From the IMG/VR virus record IMGVR_UViG_3300046559_000025, positions 1 through 34,262 of that record: 34,262 bases of DNA; one strand, 5' to 3'. The position numbers were made by a program, and so were the translations under genes. The notes beneath the pieces are model-generated. The model had not been told where the DNA came from, made no database searches, and was given only the letters and a program-made list of their open reading frames with translations. Below, piece by piece: positions 1 through 8,561 of the stretch; position 1 is the first letter of the stretch; each line of letters opens with the position of its first letter. The DNA is from a virus.

Positions 1-743
1 CCCTTTGAGGGGCTACCGGGATAAGAGAATCGCCACGTACCGTCATTCTTGAAGATCAGAATTGAGTTATTCAGCGGCAACATGGCGGTAATAAAACCGC
101 TTTCACCGGGAGCCACGTCAAAGAAGTCTGTCGCGGTAGTCCATGTATCCAGTTTTGGCGTACCGGAGCTATCGATCGTAGAGAACATAACTCGGGAGCC
201 TGTAGCGGCATTTCCCGTACCGGCAATCCACAGACGCGACTTATAGGCGATAAGGATATCACCCTTTACGATACCGGTTCCGGTAACGGTAAAGTCGGCC
301 AGCGTAGAGTCAGACTTACGCCACTTGAATCCCTGAATAGTAGCGTTTACTCCCACAGAGAAGTAAGCCATGTCCTGTACTTGAACATATCCGGTGACCT
401 TATTAACGTCACCGGATAGGAGCTTAATTTGAACAAAGGCCGTGGGGTCGCCGTTGAGCATATAGCCCAGCGACCAGTCCGTACCCGTCCATTTCTGAGC
501 GATAACATACCACTCAGTAGTGGAGATACGGTAAATACCCATTACTTTCCAACCTGCGGTATTTGTTGAGGAAAGAACACTTCCATCAACTACTTCCATA
601 GGCGGTCGGGAAGTAAGGGAGCTATCGAGTCCAACTTCAAAGTTGATCAAATCGACAGCTTGGTTATCCCCAGCTTCACCGGCTTGGGAGACATTGTTAA
701 GGCCCCCTGTAAAGGGGCCGATGAGAACTGGTTTACCGGGCAT
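1..743 (-). CDS. Virion structural protein, tail/neck (partial, runs off left edge)
   Basis: The frame is open from an ATG at 743 to the window edge (247 codons, no stop), so the C-terminus is missing. It begins MPGKPVLIGPFTGGLNN and is rich in short Gly/Thr/Ser beta-strand-like segments (for example WRFSYPG near the edge). N-termini of this kind are typical of phage stabilization or tail-tube-closing proteins that follow the adaptor gene; that is a family-level impression, not a firm assignment. The start follows the adaptor stop directly (TAAATG), with AGAGGA about ten bases upstream inside the adaptor gene, which supports this start and translational coupling. It could equally be another beta-rich tail or knob protein. 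Confidence 0.7.
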   Translation of the reverse strand, partial: MPGKPVLIGPFTGGLNNVSQAGEAGDNQAVDLINFEVGLDSSLTSRPPMEVVDGSVLSSTNTAGWKVMGIYRISTTEWYVIAQKWTGTDWSLGYMLNGDPTAFVQIKLLSGDVNKVTGYVQVQDMAYFSVGVNATIQGFKWRKSDSTLADFTVTGTGIVKGDILIAYKSRLWIAGTGNAATGSRVMFSTIDSSGTPKLDTWTTATDFFDVAPGESGFITAMLPLNNSILIFKNDGTWRFSYPGSPSK

Positions 744-1403
744 TTAGAATACGTCCTCTAGATCAAGGCGAATAGTAGGGAAGTCTGAGTTCTGAGCAAC
801 AGTCCTGTTGGAATGAATACCGAGAGTCTTTTCAAACTGAGACTGCTTCATCTGCGCCATTTGGGGGTTTTCGTCAAGTTCATATGCCTGAAGAAGACAG
901 TATTGAACAAGAGCGGAGTAATAGCTATCAGGGATCGTCAGAGCGTCTGAAGTAGTAGTTACCTTCGTCGGCAGAGCCGTAAACCGGAATGTAAGCCCCA
1001 GCGGATAGCCGGTAGTAGGCTTGGGGTAAAGAATAAGGTTTCCCTCTTCTTCAAACCAAGCCGTAGGATCACCGGTATTTCCGTCACCGATAGCGTAGTT
1101 TTCTGCTTCCTGAACCGTAATGGCCCGAAGCAGGACGTTATTAAAGCGAACCGACGTGATTCGACTGATATTAGTCAGGTTTGGATCGGCGCTAAGAGCA
1201 TAGGTATCCTGATTAGCGATAACATCTGTCTTAGCAAGCTTTTGGTTAATCGTATTATTTTGATCTACGATTTCCCGCTGTCCGTCATTAATCCATCGAA
1301 TAATGTCGGCATCGTTAATTTCGACACCAGATTCGTCACCGAACTGGCGCTTTACCGACGTAAGAACATCGGAGACGTTGCGCGTATAGCGTTCAATAGA
1401 CAT
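744..1403 (-). CDS. Head-tail adaptor (SU10/P22 gp4-like)
   Basis: 219 aa. The N-terminal part is helical and carries the segment IIRWINDGQREIV (about residues 34-46), a pattern typical of short-tailed-phage adaptor proteins that dock under the portal. The middle is beta-rich (FTALPTKVTTT), and a second helical part (YSALVQYCLLQAYEL) follows, ending in a long C-terminal tail, as in the SU10-adaptor family. Its place after capsid and lysis genes and just before a tail protein fits a connector role. The start has AAGG six bases upstream. The order of domains and the length fit the family; the function is inferred from these and from synteny. Confidence 0.7.
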   Translation of the reverse strand: MSIERYTRNVSDVLTSVKRQFGDESGVEINDADIIRWINDGQREIVDQNNTINQKLAKTDVIANQDTYALSADPNLTNISRITSVRFNNVLLRAITVQEAENYAIGDGNTGDPTAWFEEEGNLILYPKPTTGYPLGLTFRFTALPTKVTTTSDALTIPDSYYSALVQYCLLQAYELDENPQMAQMKQSQFEKTLGIHSNRTVAQNSDFPTIRLDLEDVF

Positions 1404-1411
1404 TTAGTACC

Positions 1412-1861
1412 TTACTGAATACCAAGGGTGGGGAATTCATTATCTGCCCCAAGCTTACGGCCATTAATGCGGTAGGTATGGAGCGGGCTGGAAGCAACCG
1501 CGTGAGCCACTTCAGCCCGCTCCATAAGGTGTTCCCGATGTTCCTTCTTACGTTTTTCTTCTGCCTTGGCTTTATCGTCGATAAACTTGTTATAGAGCGA
1601 CTTTTCTCCATGACGTGTAGAATCGTTTTCCCACAGCCAACGCATAAGGAACGTCGTATTACGCGCCATTTCCTCAGAGAGTTCTTTAATGATAAATCCG
1701 CCAAGCTGATCCACCAAAGCAAAGGGCTTATCGGCGCTATGCTCCGCTCGTTGTTCCGTGGGCTGGTAGGCAATGCGCAAATTGGGATATGCGGCATTTA
1801 CCTGTGCATCACATTCCAGAACTTCCGAGGGGATGAGGGTTGACCCGACGAATTCAAACAT
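1412..1861 (-). CDS. Hypothetical late protein, charged C-terminal half
   Basis: 149 aa from ATG 1861 (MFEFVGSTLIPSEVLE), chosen because CTAAGGAGAG lies just upstream; a longer reading to 1927 would run over the endolysin stop. The middle has GGFIIKELSEEMARNT and then a Lys/Glu-rich helix (KAKAEEKRKKEHREHLMERA, about residues 96-115). No family recognised. It sits between endolysin and adaptor in the late operon, so a small virion or assembly protein is the likeliest role. Similar short proteins between capsid and connector genes often assist head completion, but nothing in the sequence proves this. Confidence 0.75.
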   Translation of the reverse strand: MFEFVGSTLIPSEVLECDAQVNAAYPNLRIAYQPTEQRAEHSADKPFALVDQLGGFIIKELSEEMARNTTFLMRWLWENDSTRHGEKSLYNKFIDDKAKAEEKRKKEHREHLMERAEVAHAVASSPLHTYRINGRKLGADNEFPTLGIQ

Positions 1862-1874
1862 TAAATATCTCTCC

Positions 1875-2516
1875 TTAGACGAGGTTAAAGACCCAACCGG
1901 GTTCAATAACGTTGGGGTTGGAAGCAAGGCTGGTATAGCGTCCCTTGTTCAAAGCAATAAGGGTATTAACCGAAGTACCGAACTGCTTTGCAATGGTGCT
2001 CAGGGTATCGCCCTTAGTGACAATGCACTGGGTAGGCTTACGGGCGGCGGGAGGGGCCGGAGGGGCCAATACCTTTTCCGGTCGCGGCCTAAGCCAGCCG
2101 GTAACAGTTCCAGTTCCATGCTGGGAATAGCGAAGGGTCGCACGCCCGGCGGGAAGCCAGTTAAAGTTACCGTTTTCCTGAATAACGTGGACAAAAGTAG
2201 TATCCGCGCTTTCAACTACGGCGGTATGTCCATAAACGTTAGAAGCGTCGCCGCCCCAAACAATAACGTCACCGCGCATAGGAATCTGGTTGGGCTTAGT
2301 CAGATCGTTATTAATACGAATCCAATAAGCATCGGGAGCCGCGTCGAGAAGACCCTTAGCTCCGTTAACCCCGCCGACAGACTTAGGCCAAGGAACTCCG
2401 AAGATATCCTGACCGTACTGATCGACAAGATCGACACACTGATTACCAAAGGCACCGTCGGGATTCATATTGCGCCCGACAGCACTAGCAATCCAATTTT
2501 CAATAGTGGTAGACAT
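1875..2516 (-). CDS. lysA: Endolysin: CHAP amidase/peptidase plus LysM
   Basis: 213 aa. Residues about 1-130 form a CHAP domain: the catalytic cysteine is in GNQCVDLVDQYG (Cys27), the histidine in YGHTAVVES (His97), with the RGDVIVWGG strand between. A Pro/Ala linker (APPAPPAARKP) joins it to a C-terminal LysM domain (CIVTKGDTLSTIAKQFG to WVFNLV), which binds peptidoglycan glycan. No signal peptide, so release depends on a holin. The adjacent upstream gene at 2905-2525 encodes a membrane protein, giving a compact lysis cassette inside the structural operon. The start has AGGAGG a few bases upstream. CHAP enzymes cleave peptide stems or cross-bridges; which bond is cut cannot be told. Confidence 0.93.
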   Translation of the reverse strand: MSTTIENWIASAVGRNMNPDGAFGNQCVDLVDQYGQDIFGVPWPKSVGGVNGAKGLLDAAPDAYWIRINNDLTKPNQIPMRGDVIVWGGDASNVYGHTAVVESADTTFVHVIQENGNFNWLPAGRATLRYSQHGTGTVTGWLRPRPEKVLAPPAPPAARKPTQCIVTKGDTLSTIAKQFGTSVNTLIALNKGRYTSLASNPNVIEPGWVFNLV

Positions 2517-2524
2517 TATGCCTC

Positions 2525-2905
2525 CTATCTATGCTGAATGATGGGCCAGATAAACGCGGCTCCTGCGAGAAGAAGGCCTGTTATCGAGACTTTCTTCCCC
2601 CAGTCGCTGTCTTGTTTATCTCGGATTTCCCGAATATCTTCTTTATTTTCCACAGAAGTTGAAGTATTAGCGGCGATTCGGCCGTCTATCTCCCGAAGAA
2701 GCTTATTGCCGTTTTCTTTACCGTTTTCAAGCTTCAAATCAACTGCTTTAATCTGTGCTTCAAGGTCAACGCGGACCTTATTCGTCTCTTTAGCGTTGTC
2801 TTCGATACGGCGGGAGTGCTCTGTGACCACCGTGCTAAGCACGCCTTCGATCCTGCCAAGCTGAACTTGTACCGCAATTAAGGTGGCCTGTTCTTCCCCA
2901 GCCAT
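2525..2905 (-). CDS. Holin-like membrane protein, single C-terminal TM
   Basis: 126 aa from ATG 2905 (MAGEEQATLIAVQ), chosen over the ATG at 2977 because GGAGG lies just upstream and the longer form would overlap the previous gene. Most of the protein is a long predicted coiled coil rich in Lys, Glu and Asn. The C-terminal 22 residues hold one transmembrane segment (ITGLLLAGAAFIWPII) ending in QHR. It lies eight bases upstream of the endolysin. Small coiled-coil proteins with one terminal TM next to lysA in actinophages are usually called holins; a second, two-TM holin candidate lies at 31957-31691, so which of them triggers lysis is open. Confidence 0.7.
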   Translation of the reverse strand: MAGEEQATLIAVQVQLGRIEGVLSTVVTEHSRRIEDNAKETNKVRVDLEAQIKAVDLKLENGKENGNKLLREIDGRIAANTSTSVENKEDIREIRDKQDSDWGKKVSITGLLLAGAAFIWPIIQHR

Positions 2906-2919
2906 AAGAAAGCCTCCTA

Positions 2920-3273
2920 TTAGACGATCAGGGCTACCCAAGTCCCCAATGTTCCGTTTCCGGTTCCCACAGTGCAAATATAGAGACGCTGGTTAGCAGT
3001 ACCCGGCGTATCTGTGCGCTGATAGAAGTTTCCGGCTACGCCACCATTAGGTACGGTAGCCAGAGAAGGGGCACCGGCACCGACGAAGGTGTTATCGACA
3101 CATTCCTTGATAATCCCGAGGTTCTTCTGCCGCTGATATTCCGCCTCTGCACCCATAGGGTCGTAAAGGAGCTGAGCCTTTGCCTTGGACGGGAAATAGC
3201 GGAGAAGCTTGGTGGCAAAGTTCTCACTGGCGTGCTTGTAGCCAGCGTCACCCTGCTGATATGTATTAGGCAT
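2920..3273 (-). CDS. Small virion protein, beta-rich C-terminus
   Basis: 117 aa. The N-terminal half is helical (YKHASENFATKLLRYFPSK). The C-terminal half has the pattern GNFYQRTDTPGTANQRLYIC...GTWVALIV, a small beta module often seen in phage fibre, spike or decoration proteins, where a strand is followed by a cysteine strand and a GTW turn. The gene follows the capsid gene across a terminator and precedes the lysis cassette, and the start has GGAGG at ideal spacing. A capsid decoration or vertex protein is plausible from its position beside the capsid gene, but it could be any small structural protein. Confidence 0.75.
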   Translation of the reverse strand: MPNTYQQGDAGYKHASENFATKLLRYFPSKAKAQLLYDPMGAEAEYQRQKNLGIIKECVDNTFVGAGAPSLATVPNGGVAGNFYQRTDTPGTANQRLYICTVGTGNGTLGTWVALIV

Positions 3274-3334
3274 TTTGACCTCCTAAGTCATTTTAATTTT
3301 AACAGTTAGTTATCTGTATGGGAATTAGGCACAA

Positions 3335-3372
3335 AAATAGGGAGGCAGGGAATTAACCCTACCTCCCTATTT
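3335..3372 (-). terminator. Intrinsic terminator after capsid gene
   Basis: A 16-base stem (3335-3350 with 3357-3372, one mismatched pair) closes a six-base AT loop. Read on the minus strand the hairpin ends in a run of five T. It lies 13 bases past the major capsid stop, before the small virion protein, so it would reduce but probably not abolish readthrough to the lysis genes and may set the high capsid to lysis protein ratio. Confidence 0.85.
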
Positions 3373-3385
3373 ATTGAGTTATCTA

Positions 3386-4597
3386 CTAGGAGATATCCTC
3401 GGTGATGTTAGTAACAACACCGTGAGAGTTACGACGAGTAGTACCAAGTTCGCTGTACTCGTAAAGAGAAGCGACATAGGCGTCGTATCGGCCAGAAGCA
3501 TCGACCTTCTGCTTCCACATAGAACCATCGCGGTCCATGAATTTGAATTCATGCGGCCGGTACAGGTTAATGGCCTTTTCGTTAACGAAGTATGCCGTCG
3601 AAGCCGGAGCGTCGATATCAGCAATCATCGGAAGAGAACCCGAAGAACCAGCGTTGAATTCCAGACCGGTGTAACCACCGGCGAAAGTCTTGGTATCGGT
3701 AAAGCGCCTCTGCTGAGTAAGCAGCTGCCAATATGCCCGCTGAACTCCGAGAGTCGTAAGGATAACAGTTGCCTTAGTACCATTACGGCGAAGACGGTCA
3801 GCCATTCGCATAAAGGTAGCCTCACTAAGAGCGGTAGAAGTACCGCCCTGAGTGTTCTTTTCAGCCTTCCAAACACGCTGGGTAGCCGGGTTAATACCGT
3901 ACAGGGTAGAGGTATCGTCCACGATAGCGGCAAGACCAGTCCATTCACGGCCAAAAGAGCCCTGACGAACAAGGATATCGCCAGCGGCTACGCCGGTAAG
4001 CGTACCGGTAACCGTAACGGTATTAGCAACGGTATCAGCGGTAGTAACGCGGATATTCGGCTGGCGAACGGTAGCCGTAGCACCAGTCTGGATATCCAGA
4101 AGTTCATCATCCTGAACGTGCTGGACGTTATCAACCGTGATAACCTGACCTGCCACAGAAACAACCGTAGCAATACGGCCATTACCGTTACCGAAATACT
4201 GACGGTTACGGTCTTTAGTGAGGTCTTCCTTAATGCCGGAAACTTCCATTTCCATAGCATCTGCAAACGACTGGTAATCCTTAGTGGCCAACTCGAAAGT
4301 CTGACCATTAAGTTCAATAGCACCGTACTGGTACTTCAGACCAAGCTGAGCACGCGCCGTGCCCTGCTTACCAGCATTGGGAAGAACTTCGCCTTCGTTA
4401 CGTGCGCCGATACCCGAGTTACGAGAAGTCTCAATCGGGAATACGACATACTTACCGCCGTAAGGCAGAGTACCCGTACCATTGCTGGACGAAGTAATAC
4501 GGTTGTAAGAAAGGGTATCGTTGTTAAGCTGTTCGTTAAGAGAGCCCTGATACACTTCCTTAAGAATGGGGTCAAGGTTAGCCATTGTCTGTGGCAT
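3386..4597 (-). CDS. Major capsid protein (HK97-type fold)
   Basis: 403 aa. The N-terminus lacks a long cleavable prodomain. The segment YQYGAIELNGQTFELA (about residues 91-106) is followed by the helix with DAMEMEVSGIKEDLTKDRN, the usual spine-helix region of HK97-fold coat proteins. An inserted Thr/Val-rich beta region (about 145-215, TVVSVAGQVITVDNV...) looks like an I-domain-type insertion. The C-terminal part carries YTGLEFNAGSSGSLPMIADIDAP and a GRYDAYVASLYEYSELGTT end region common in capsid proteins. It lies between the scaffold gene and a terminator. The start has AAAGGA eight bases upstream; an internal ATG four codons on is a less likely start. Confidence 0.9.
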   Translation of the reverse strand: MPQTMANLDPILKEVYQGSLNEQLNNDTLSYNRITSSSNGTGTLPYGGKYVVFPIETSRNSGIGARNEGEVLPNAGKQGTARAQLGLKYQYGAIELNGQTFELATKDYQSFADAMEMEVSGIKEDLTKDRNRQYFGNGNGRIATVVSVAGQVITVDNVQHVQDDELLDIQTGATATVRQPNIRVTTADTVANTVTVTGTLTGVAAGDILVRQGSFGREWTGLAAIVDDTSTLYGINPATQRVWKAEKNTQGGTSTALSEATFMRMADRLRRNGTKATVILTTLGVQRAYWQLLTQQRRFTDTKTFAGGYTGLEFNAGSSGSLPMIADIDAPASTAYFVNEKAINLYRPHEFKFMDRDGSMWKQKVDASGRYDAYVASLYEYSELGTTRRNSHGVVTNITEDIS

Positions 4598-4633
4598 AAC
4601 AATATCCTTTCAAGGGAGTCAGGAGAAGGCAGA

Positions 4634-5479
4634 TTAGCCTTCGTTAGCGGCTCTCAGCAATTCGGCTACGTGGGCAGTTCGATCTGCCTTAGACATAGTA
4701 GCGGGATTAACCTGAGAGCTAGGGAGTGCCCGATTCCCTCCACCGGAGAGATTAGGCGGGGCAGGTGTACCCGGCTTCCTAAACCATCCCATGTTATCAA
4801 GTTCCTTTGCCGCCGCATTAAGGTCTTCACGACCACCGGAGACAGAGGCATTAGCGATTGCTCGCTTAATGACTTCCTGATAAGGGATATGGGGATAGTT
4901 TGTCTGAAGCTGGGTAATCTCGGTATTCAGCTGAGCATTAACCTGCTGTTCCATCTGCTGATTCTGCATTTGGACAGCCATTTGGTTAGCAAGCTGTGCC
5001 TGCTGTGCTACCTGCTGAAACCGAGGGTCTTTACTAATATCGAATTCAGGAGTCTGTTCAAGACCGCTGATATCGTATTCACTCTGCGTTTGGCCCTGGC
5101 TATTGTTCTGACCCTGCTGTGGAGCCTGCGGAGAAGTCGGGATGTAATTGTACTGAGTATTCAGGAAATCAAATACGCCCCGAGGGTTAGTCTGGAAAAG
5201 ATGCGCCAGTTGCATAGACTGGTCGATATCATCCCGGCTAACGCCGTGCTCTACAAACTCCTTGAAAGGAGCGAATTTCTGCTGTACCTCTTGCGTGTAT
5301 TTATCCGACTTAGAAAGGTGTTCTTTCAAGTGGCCGTGGAACTCCTGCGGCACCGGGGAAAGAATATCATTCCAAGCCGGGTTATCGCTAATGTCCTGAG
5401 AAGTGCTGGTATCTACGCCTGTGTCTGTGTTGTCGTTAGACGGTGCGTTATCCGCGTAGATATCGTTTTCCGGGTCCAT
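4634..5479 (-). CDS. Capsid scaffolding protein
   Basis: 281 aa, acidic at the N-terminus (MDPENDIYADNAPSND) and strongly Gln-rich helical in the middle (QQVAQQAQLANQMAVQMQNQ about residues 156-175), with a Pro/Gly/Ser-rich section and a short basic/acidic C-terminal helix (SKADRTAHVAELLRAANEG) of the kind that binds coat protein. It sits directly between the portal and major capsid genes, the standard scaffold position. Composition, predicted helicity and synteny agree; there is no enzymatic motif and no sign of a protease fused to it. Confidence 0.87.
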   Translation of the reverse strand: MDPENDIYADNAPSNDNTDTGVDTSTSQDISDNPAWNDILSPVPQEFHGHLKEHLSKSDKYTQEVQQKFAPFKEFVEHGVSRDDIDQSMQLAHLFQTNPRGVFDFLNTQYNYIPTSPQAPQQGQNNSQGQTQSEYDISGLEQTPEFDISKDPRFQQVAQQAQLANQMAVQMQNQQMEQQVNAQLNTEITQLQTNYPHIPYQEVIKRAIANASVSGGREDLNAAAKELDNMGWFRKPGTPAPPNLSGGGNRALPSSQVNPATMSKADRTAHVAELLRAANEG

Positions 5480-5552
5480 TACTTCTCATTTCCGAGTTGT
5501 ACCATTGAAGGCCCTGACTCTTTATTTAGTTTATTAAAGCTATTAGTGTTCG

Positions 5553-7778
5553 TCAACTGGGTGCGCCTGCGGGAGCACTTTGCGGGGCAGTAGCATTAGA
5601 GAACTGATTATTACCGCCGACATTAGGCCCACCATTAGGACCCTTTGCCGGGGGTCCGCTTTGTGCGCCCGGCATACCACCGGGAGCGCCGCCCATAGGA
5701 GCGCCGCCCGGGGGTTGTCCGCCAGCACTACCGCCCTGCATAAGCTGAGTAAGCTGAGCCGTAGCCTGCTTATCCTTATGTGCCTGAACATGCTTCTCAA
5801 ACTGGTCTTTAATAGACTGGTCCAAGTTTTCATATCGCTGGGACTTCTGGAAGTTCTGGTGGATAAAGATATGCGTATCATCGTTATCGTAGTCGTTGAC
5901 TGGAAACAACGGCCTATCGAACTTATCCAAAAGCTGTGAAACTACAGGGTCTTGTCGCGCAGTGTTTTCATCGACACCGTGCGTATCAAGATACTGTTGC
6001 TTCATTTGCTGAGCCTGTTGCATAGCCATTTGAACTTCTTCCACAGGAAGATTGGCCATACGCATATTCTCACGCTTTGCCTGATTCTCATCTACCTTAA
6101 CAAGCTGGTAGTAAGCGCGCATGTTAGGCAGGTCCAGCATTTCCAGACCCTTATCAGCGGGAATCATACCCCGGTTCATAAGGTCCGTAACAAAGGCCCG
6201 CATTGCCGCCTGAGAAGTCGGGAGAGCAGTTCCCTGATCGATACGAATATCCGTACCGGACTTGATATCGGCACCCTTTAGGAACAGGACCGAGAAGGAC
6301 TGGTCCATTCCGGTGGCCTTAATCATACGGGGTTCGTCCCAATACTGAACTGCAAGCTGAAGAGACTGTGAAGCCGCTTCTTCCGTGGCCTGTTCAATAG
6401 AGTCATAAACCGACGCCATAAAGCTATCGTCACGTTCCTGCAAGAAGTTAATAGCGGTAGCCGCCGTAACTCCGCTGGGAGCGTTACCCTTACTTACCTG
6501 ATGCTGACCTGACATATCCTCCCAGTCGCGAAGCATTTCTTGACGCTCTTCGCTAATATACTGGGGCATAGGCGGGATAGGAATCGGAACCGGCTCTTTA
6601 AATCCCGGTTTAATTGGAATAAGCTGACCCGGCTTAGAAGTCCAACGATTGATATCGATAGAACCCTCTTGAACAAAGTATCCAGCTTTAGCAGTTGCAT
6701 TCCGATTCTCCACTGTCTGAGAGCGGGACCTGTTGATTTCCTTCTGAATAGGAATAAGGTCTTCGATAGTAGACGTGGAGTAGAAGGAACCCGAAGGCAC
6801 ATTCTCAATCTTTACGAACGGGAACTTTCCGTGATCGTAAGGTAGTCCGTCGTCTGTGCAATATACGATCGTCTTATCAACGACAATAGCCATGCCGCCG
6901 TTCGGGAAGAGAGTCGTAGCGCCCGGCTTGATATAAATTTCAATAACCAAGGAAGAGTCAGGCTTAGCATTAGACTCAGTACCCACAAGGTTGAGATAGC
7001 GAGTCTCAAAGATTTCATTGGTCCCCACTACGGTAGGCTTCAAATCGCTACTAAGCTTATCAGCGAAACGTTCTTTTACGTCTTCCACAGACATTGTGTA
7101 AGCGTGGAGAACAAAAGGCTGACGCTGAATGTCCTGTTCAAGCAGATCAGGCACAAAAATATGGAATGGCGTAGGAGCCGAGAAGCAGAAGTCCCCCGAA
7201 AGGTCGTTATCTCCCTGCTTATCCGTCTCATCGCTATCCCATGCGACTTTCACGTATCCAATTCCACATGTAGAGGTCCAGAATGCCGCCTGCTTAAAGG
7301 CCGCATCGAATCCCTTTTCTTCGCTAACGTATTCCCAAACCGCTTCGCCAGCCTCAGCGGCAATGATATCTTCATCTTCCGCTGACGCCGGTTTAACTGA
7401 CGCCATAGGTTTCTGAGAAGTCATACGGCTAATCTCGGTTCTAACGGTAGGGCGTACCCGGTTAATAACCAGACGCACTCTACCGGGAACCTGTGGAGCG
7501 CGGATCAACTTACCTTTGAGAAGCGAAACATACTGATCGCCCTTGAAGAATGCAAGGTTGATATACCACTGATTACGGATAGGAGCTACGTCGCTCTTGC
7601 ATTTCTCGTAGCGTGACCTAATCCAATCGGAACGCTTCTTATCGAGAATGGCCTGAGCCATAGCGGCTACAACGTCAGACTCAGGATCATCTGCGCTGGT
7701 ATATCCGTGAATCTCTCCGGCGGTACTCTTCTTCTTAGAAGGTGATACCGTGTTCTTCGCTATAGTAGTCTCGCTCAT
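5553..7778 (-). CDS. Portal protein (P22-like, 741 aa)
   Basis: 741 aa, the length of large P22-type portals. N-terminal helical wing begins near WIRSRYEKCKSDVAPIRNQWYINLAFFKGDQ; the pattern RVRLVINRVRPTVRTEISRMT is typical of this portal class. The central stem/clip region includes GKFPFVKIENVPSGSFYSTSTIEDL. Near residues 560-640 Gln/Met-rich helices follow, then a low-complexity Gly/Pro/Ala tail (about 685-741, GGAPMGGAPGGMPG). The tail is probably disordered and may act as a scaffold or terminase contact. The start is ATG 7778 with GGGGAGGA upstream at a longish spacing. It follows hypothetical genes after terL, as expected for packaging modules. Confidence 0.92.
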   Translation of the reverse strand: MSETTIAKNTVSPSKKKSTAGEIHGYTSADDPESDVVAAMAQAILDKKRSDWIRSRYEKCKSDVAPIRNQWYINLAFFKGDQYVSLLKGKLIRAPQVPGRVRLVINRVRPTVRTEISRMTSQKPMASVKPASAEDEDIIAAEAGEAVWEYVSEEKGFDAAFKQAAFWTSTCGIGYVKVAWDSDETDKQGDNDLSGDFCFSAPTPFHIFVPDLLEQDIQRQPFVLHAYTMSVEDVKERFADKLSSDLKPTVVGTNEIFETRYLNLVGTESNAKPDSSLVIEIYIKPGATTLFPNGGMAIVVDKTIVYCTDDGLPYDHGKFPFVKIENVPSGSFYSTSTIEDLIPIQKEINRSRSQTVENRNATAKAGYFVQEGSIDINRWTSKPGQLIPIKPGFKEPVPIPIPPMPQYISEERQEMLRDWEDMSGQHQVSKGNAPSGVTAATAINFLQERDDSFMASVYDSIEQATEEAASQSLQLAVQYWDEPRMIKATGMDQSFSVLFLKGADIKSGTDIRIDQGTALPTSQAAMRAFVTDLMNRGMIPADKGLEMLDLPNMRAYYQLVKVDENQAKRENMRMANLPVEEVQMAMQQAQQMKQQYLDTHGVDENTARQDPVVSQLLDKFDRPLFPVNDYDNDDTHIFIHQNFQKSQRYENLDQSIKDQFEKHVQAHKDKQATAQLTQLMQGGSAGGQPPGGAPMGGAPGGMPGAQSGPPAKGPNGGPNVGGNNQFSNATAPQSAPAGAPS

Positions 7779-7837
7779 CTGGTGTTAATCCTCCCCTCGT
7801 TGCTAGAATGATATCAACTTCGTCTTGTGCGTCTGAG

Positions 7838-8353
7838 TTATCTTTTACTGGGCTTAATTCCGCTGAACCCGAATTCATCGCTTGAATCGCCTGAAAGCTC
7901 ATCGGGTCCTTCGTCGATAGCATCGCTACCGTCTTGTCCAGAAGCTTCGTCAGAGGTACTACCGTCTCCGACATTATCTTCAGGCTTTTCAGCATGAGTA
8001 GGACTATCGTTGTGAGGCACAACACGATCAAGGAAATCAGAGACCAGTACAGATAGTCCATCTTTAAGGCTTTCTACTTCGCGGGGGACATTAAGGACTT
8101 CGGCATTAAGCTCTTCAATACGACGCTTCAGGATAGTAACTTCATCCTGAGTAGCCATACCCAAGACCCGCGCCATTTCCTCAACGTCGGTTACCCGGAT
8201 ATATGCGATGCCGTGAAGATCATCAAGATCGACTCCAAGGTCAAATACTGGACCATCAGCAGTCCTATGAATGATATCCGCAGACATAAAGCCCCAAGGC
8301 TGTTCTTTAAGAACATAACGAGAGTGGGGGTGATGGTTAGTTGGAAGTGTCAT
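7838..8353 (-). CDS. Hypothetical acidic coiled-coil protein
   Basis: 171 aa from ATG 8353, which has GAGGGA upstream and overlaps the previous gene by 17 bases. N-terminal half: strand-rich segment (RYVLKEQPWGFMSADIIHR, DDLHGIAYIRVTDVEEMARVLG). Then a heptad-like helix (ILKRRIEELNAEVLNVPREVESLKDGL), and a C-terminal third that is Asp/Glu/Ser/Gly-rich and likely disordered, ending GFSGIKPSKR. No family recognised. Its location between terL and portal suggests a head-assembly or packaging accessory protein. A different reading frame within the 3' half (8061-7735) encodes a possible TM protein, see findings. Confidence 0.75.
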   Translation of the reverse strand: MTLPTNHHPHSRYVLKEQPWGFMSADIIHRTADGPVFDLGVDLDDLHGIAYIRVTDVEEMARVLGMATQDEVTILKRRIEELNAEVLNVPREVESLKDGLSVLVSDFLDRVVPHNDSPTHAEKPEDNVGDGSTSDEASGQDGSDAIDEGPDELSGDSSDEFGFSGIKPSKR

Positions 8354-8561
8354 TGTTGTCCCTCGCGATAGCCGCATTAGCCCAGAACATAGCTTCTTCA
8401 AGCTTAGTAATAGCTAGTGCCTTTTCCCGACCTGAAGGAAGCTTCTCTTCAAAGAATAGAGCAAGCTTTTGACTGTTATACCTGACGGAAGAATGATCCA
8501 TCTTCTTTTCATCAGTATTAGCCGCATGAAAGCCGAAGCGGTGTTCGATATCAGCCGACAT
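8337..8561 (-). CDS. Small hypothetical late protein
   Basis: 74 aa from ATG 8561 (MSADIEHRFGFHAANTDEKK), preceded by GGAGAAG at good spacing; it overlaps the upstream gene by 11 bases and the downstream one by 17, the usual compact coupling of this operon. The sequence has HSSVRYNSQKLALFFEEKLP and an Ala-rich helix (LEEAMFWANAAIARD). This resembles short phage proteins of the type that carry a helix pair similar to Acb-like or DUF-type packaging accessory proteins only loosely; I do not recognise a family. Confidence 0.7.
   Translation of the reverse strand: MSADIEHRFGFHAANTDEKKMDHSSVRYNSQKLALFFEEKLPSGREKALAITKLEEAMFWANAAIARDNNDTSN

Noticed and set aside
1773-2537. Plus-strand frame of 254 codons opposite the endolysin
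   Set aside because: Antisense to a gene with CHAP and LysM domains; no family pattern.
3374-5593. Plus-strand open frame of 739 codons opposite capsid and scaffold
   Set aside because: It lies antisense to two clear structural genes, has no family pattern and no ribosome site. The capsid and scaffold codon choice avoids the triplets that would make stops in this frame.
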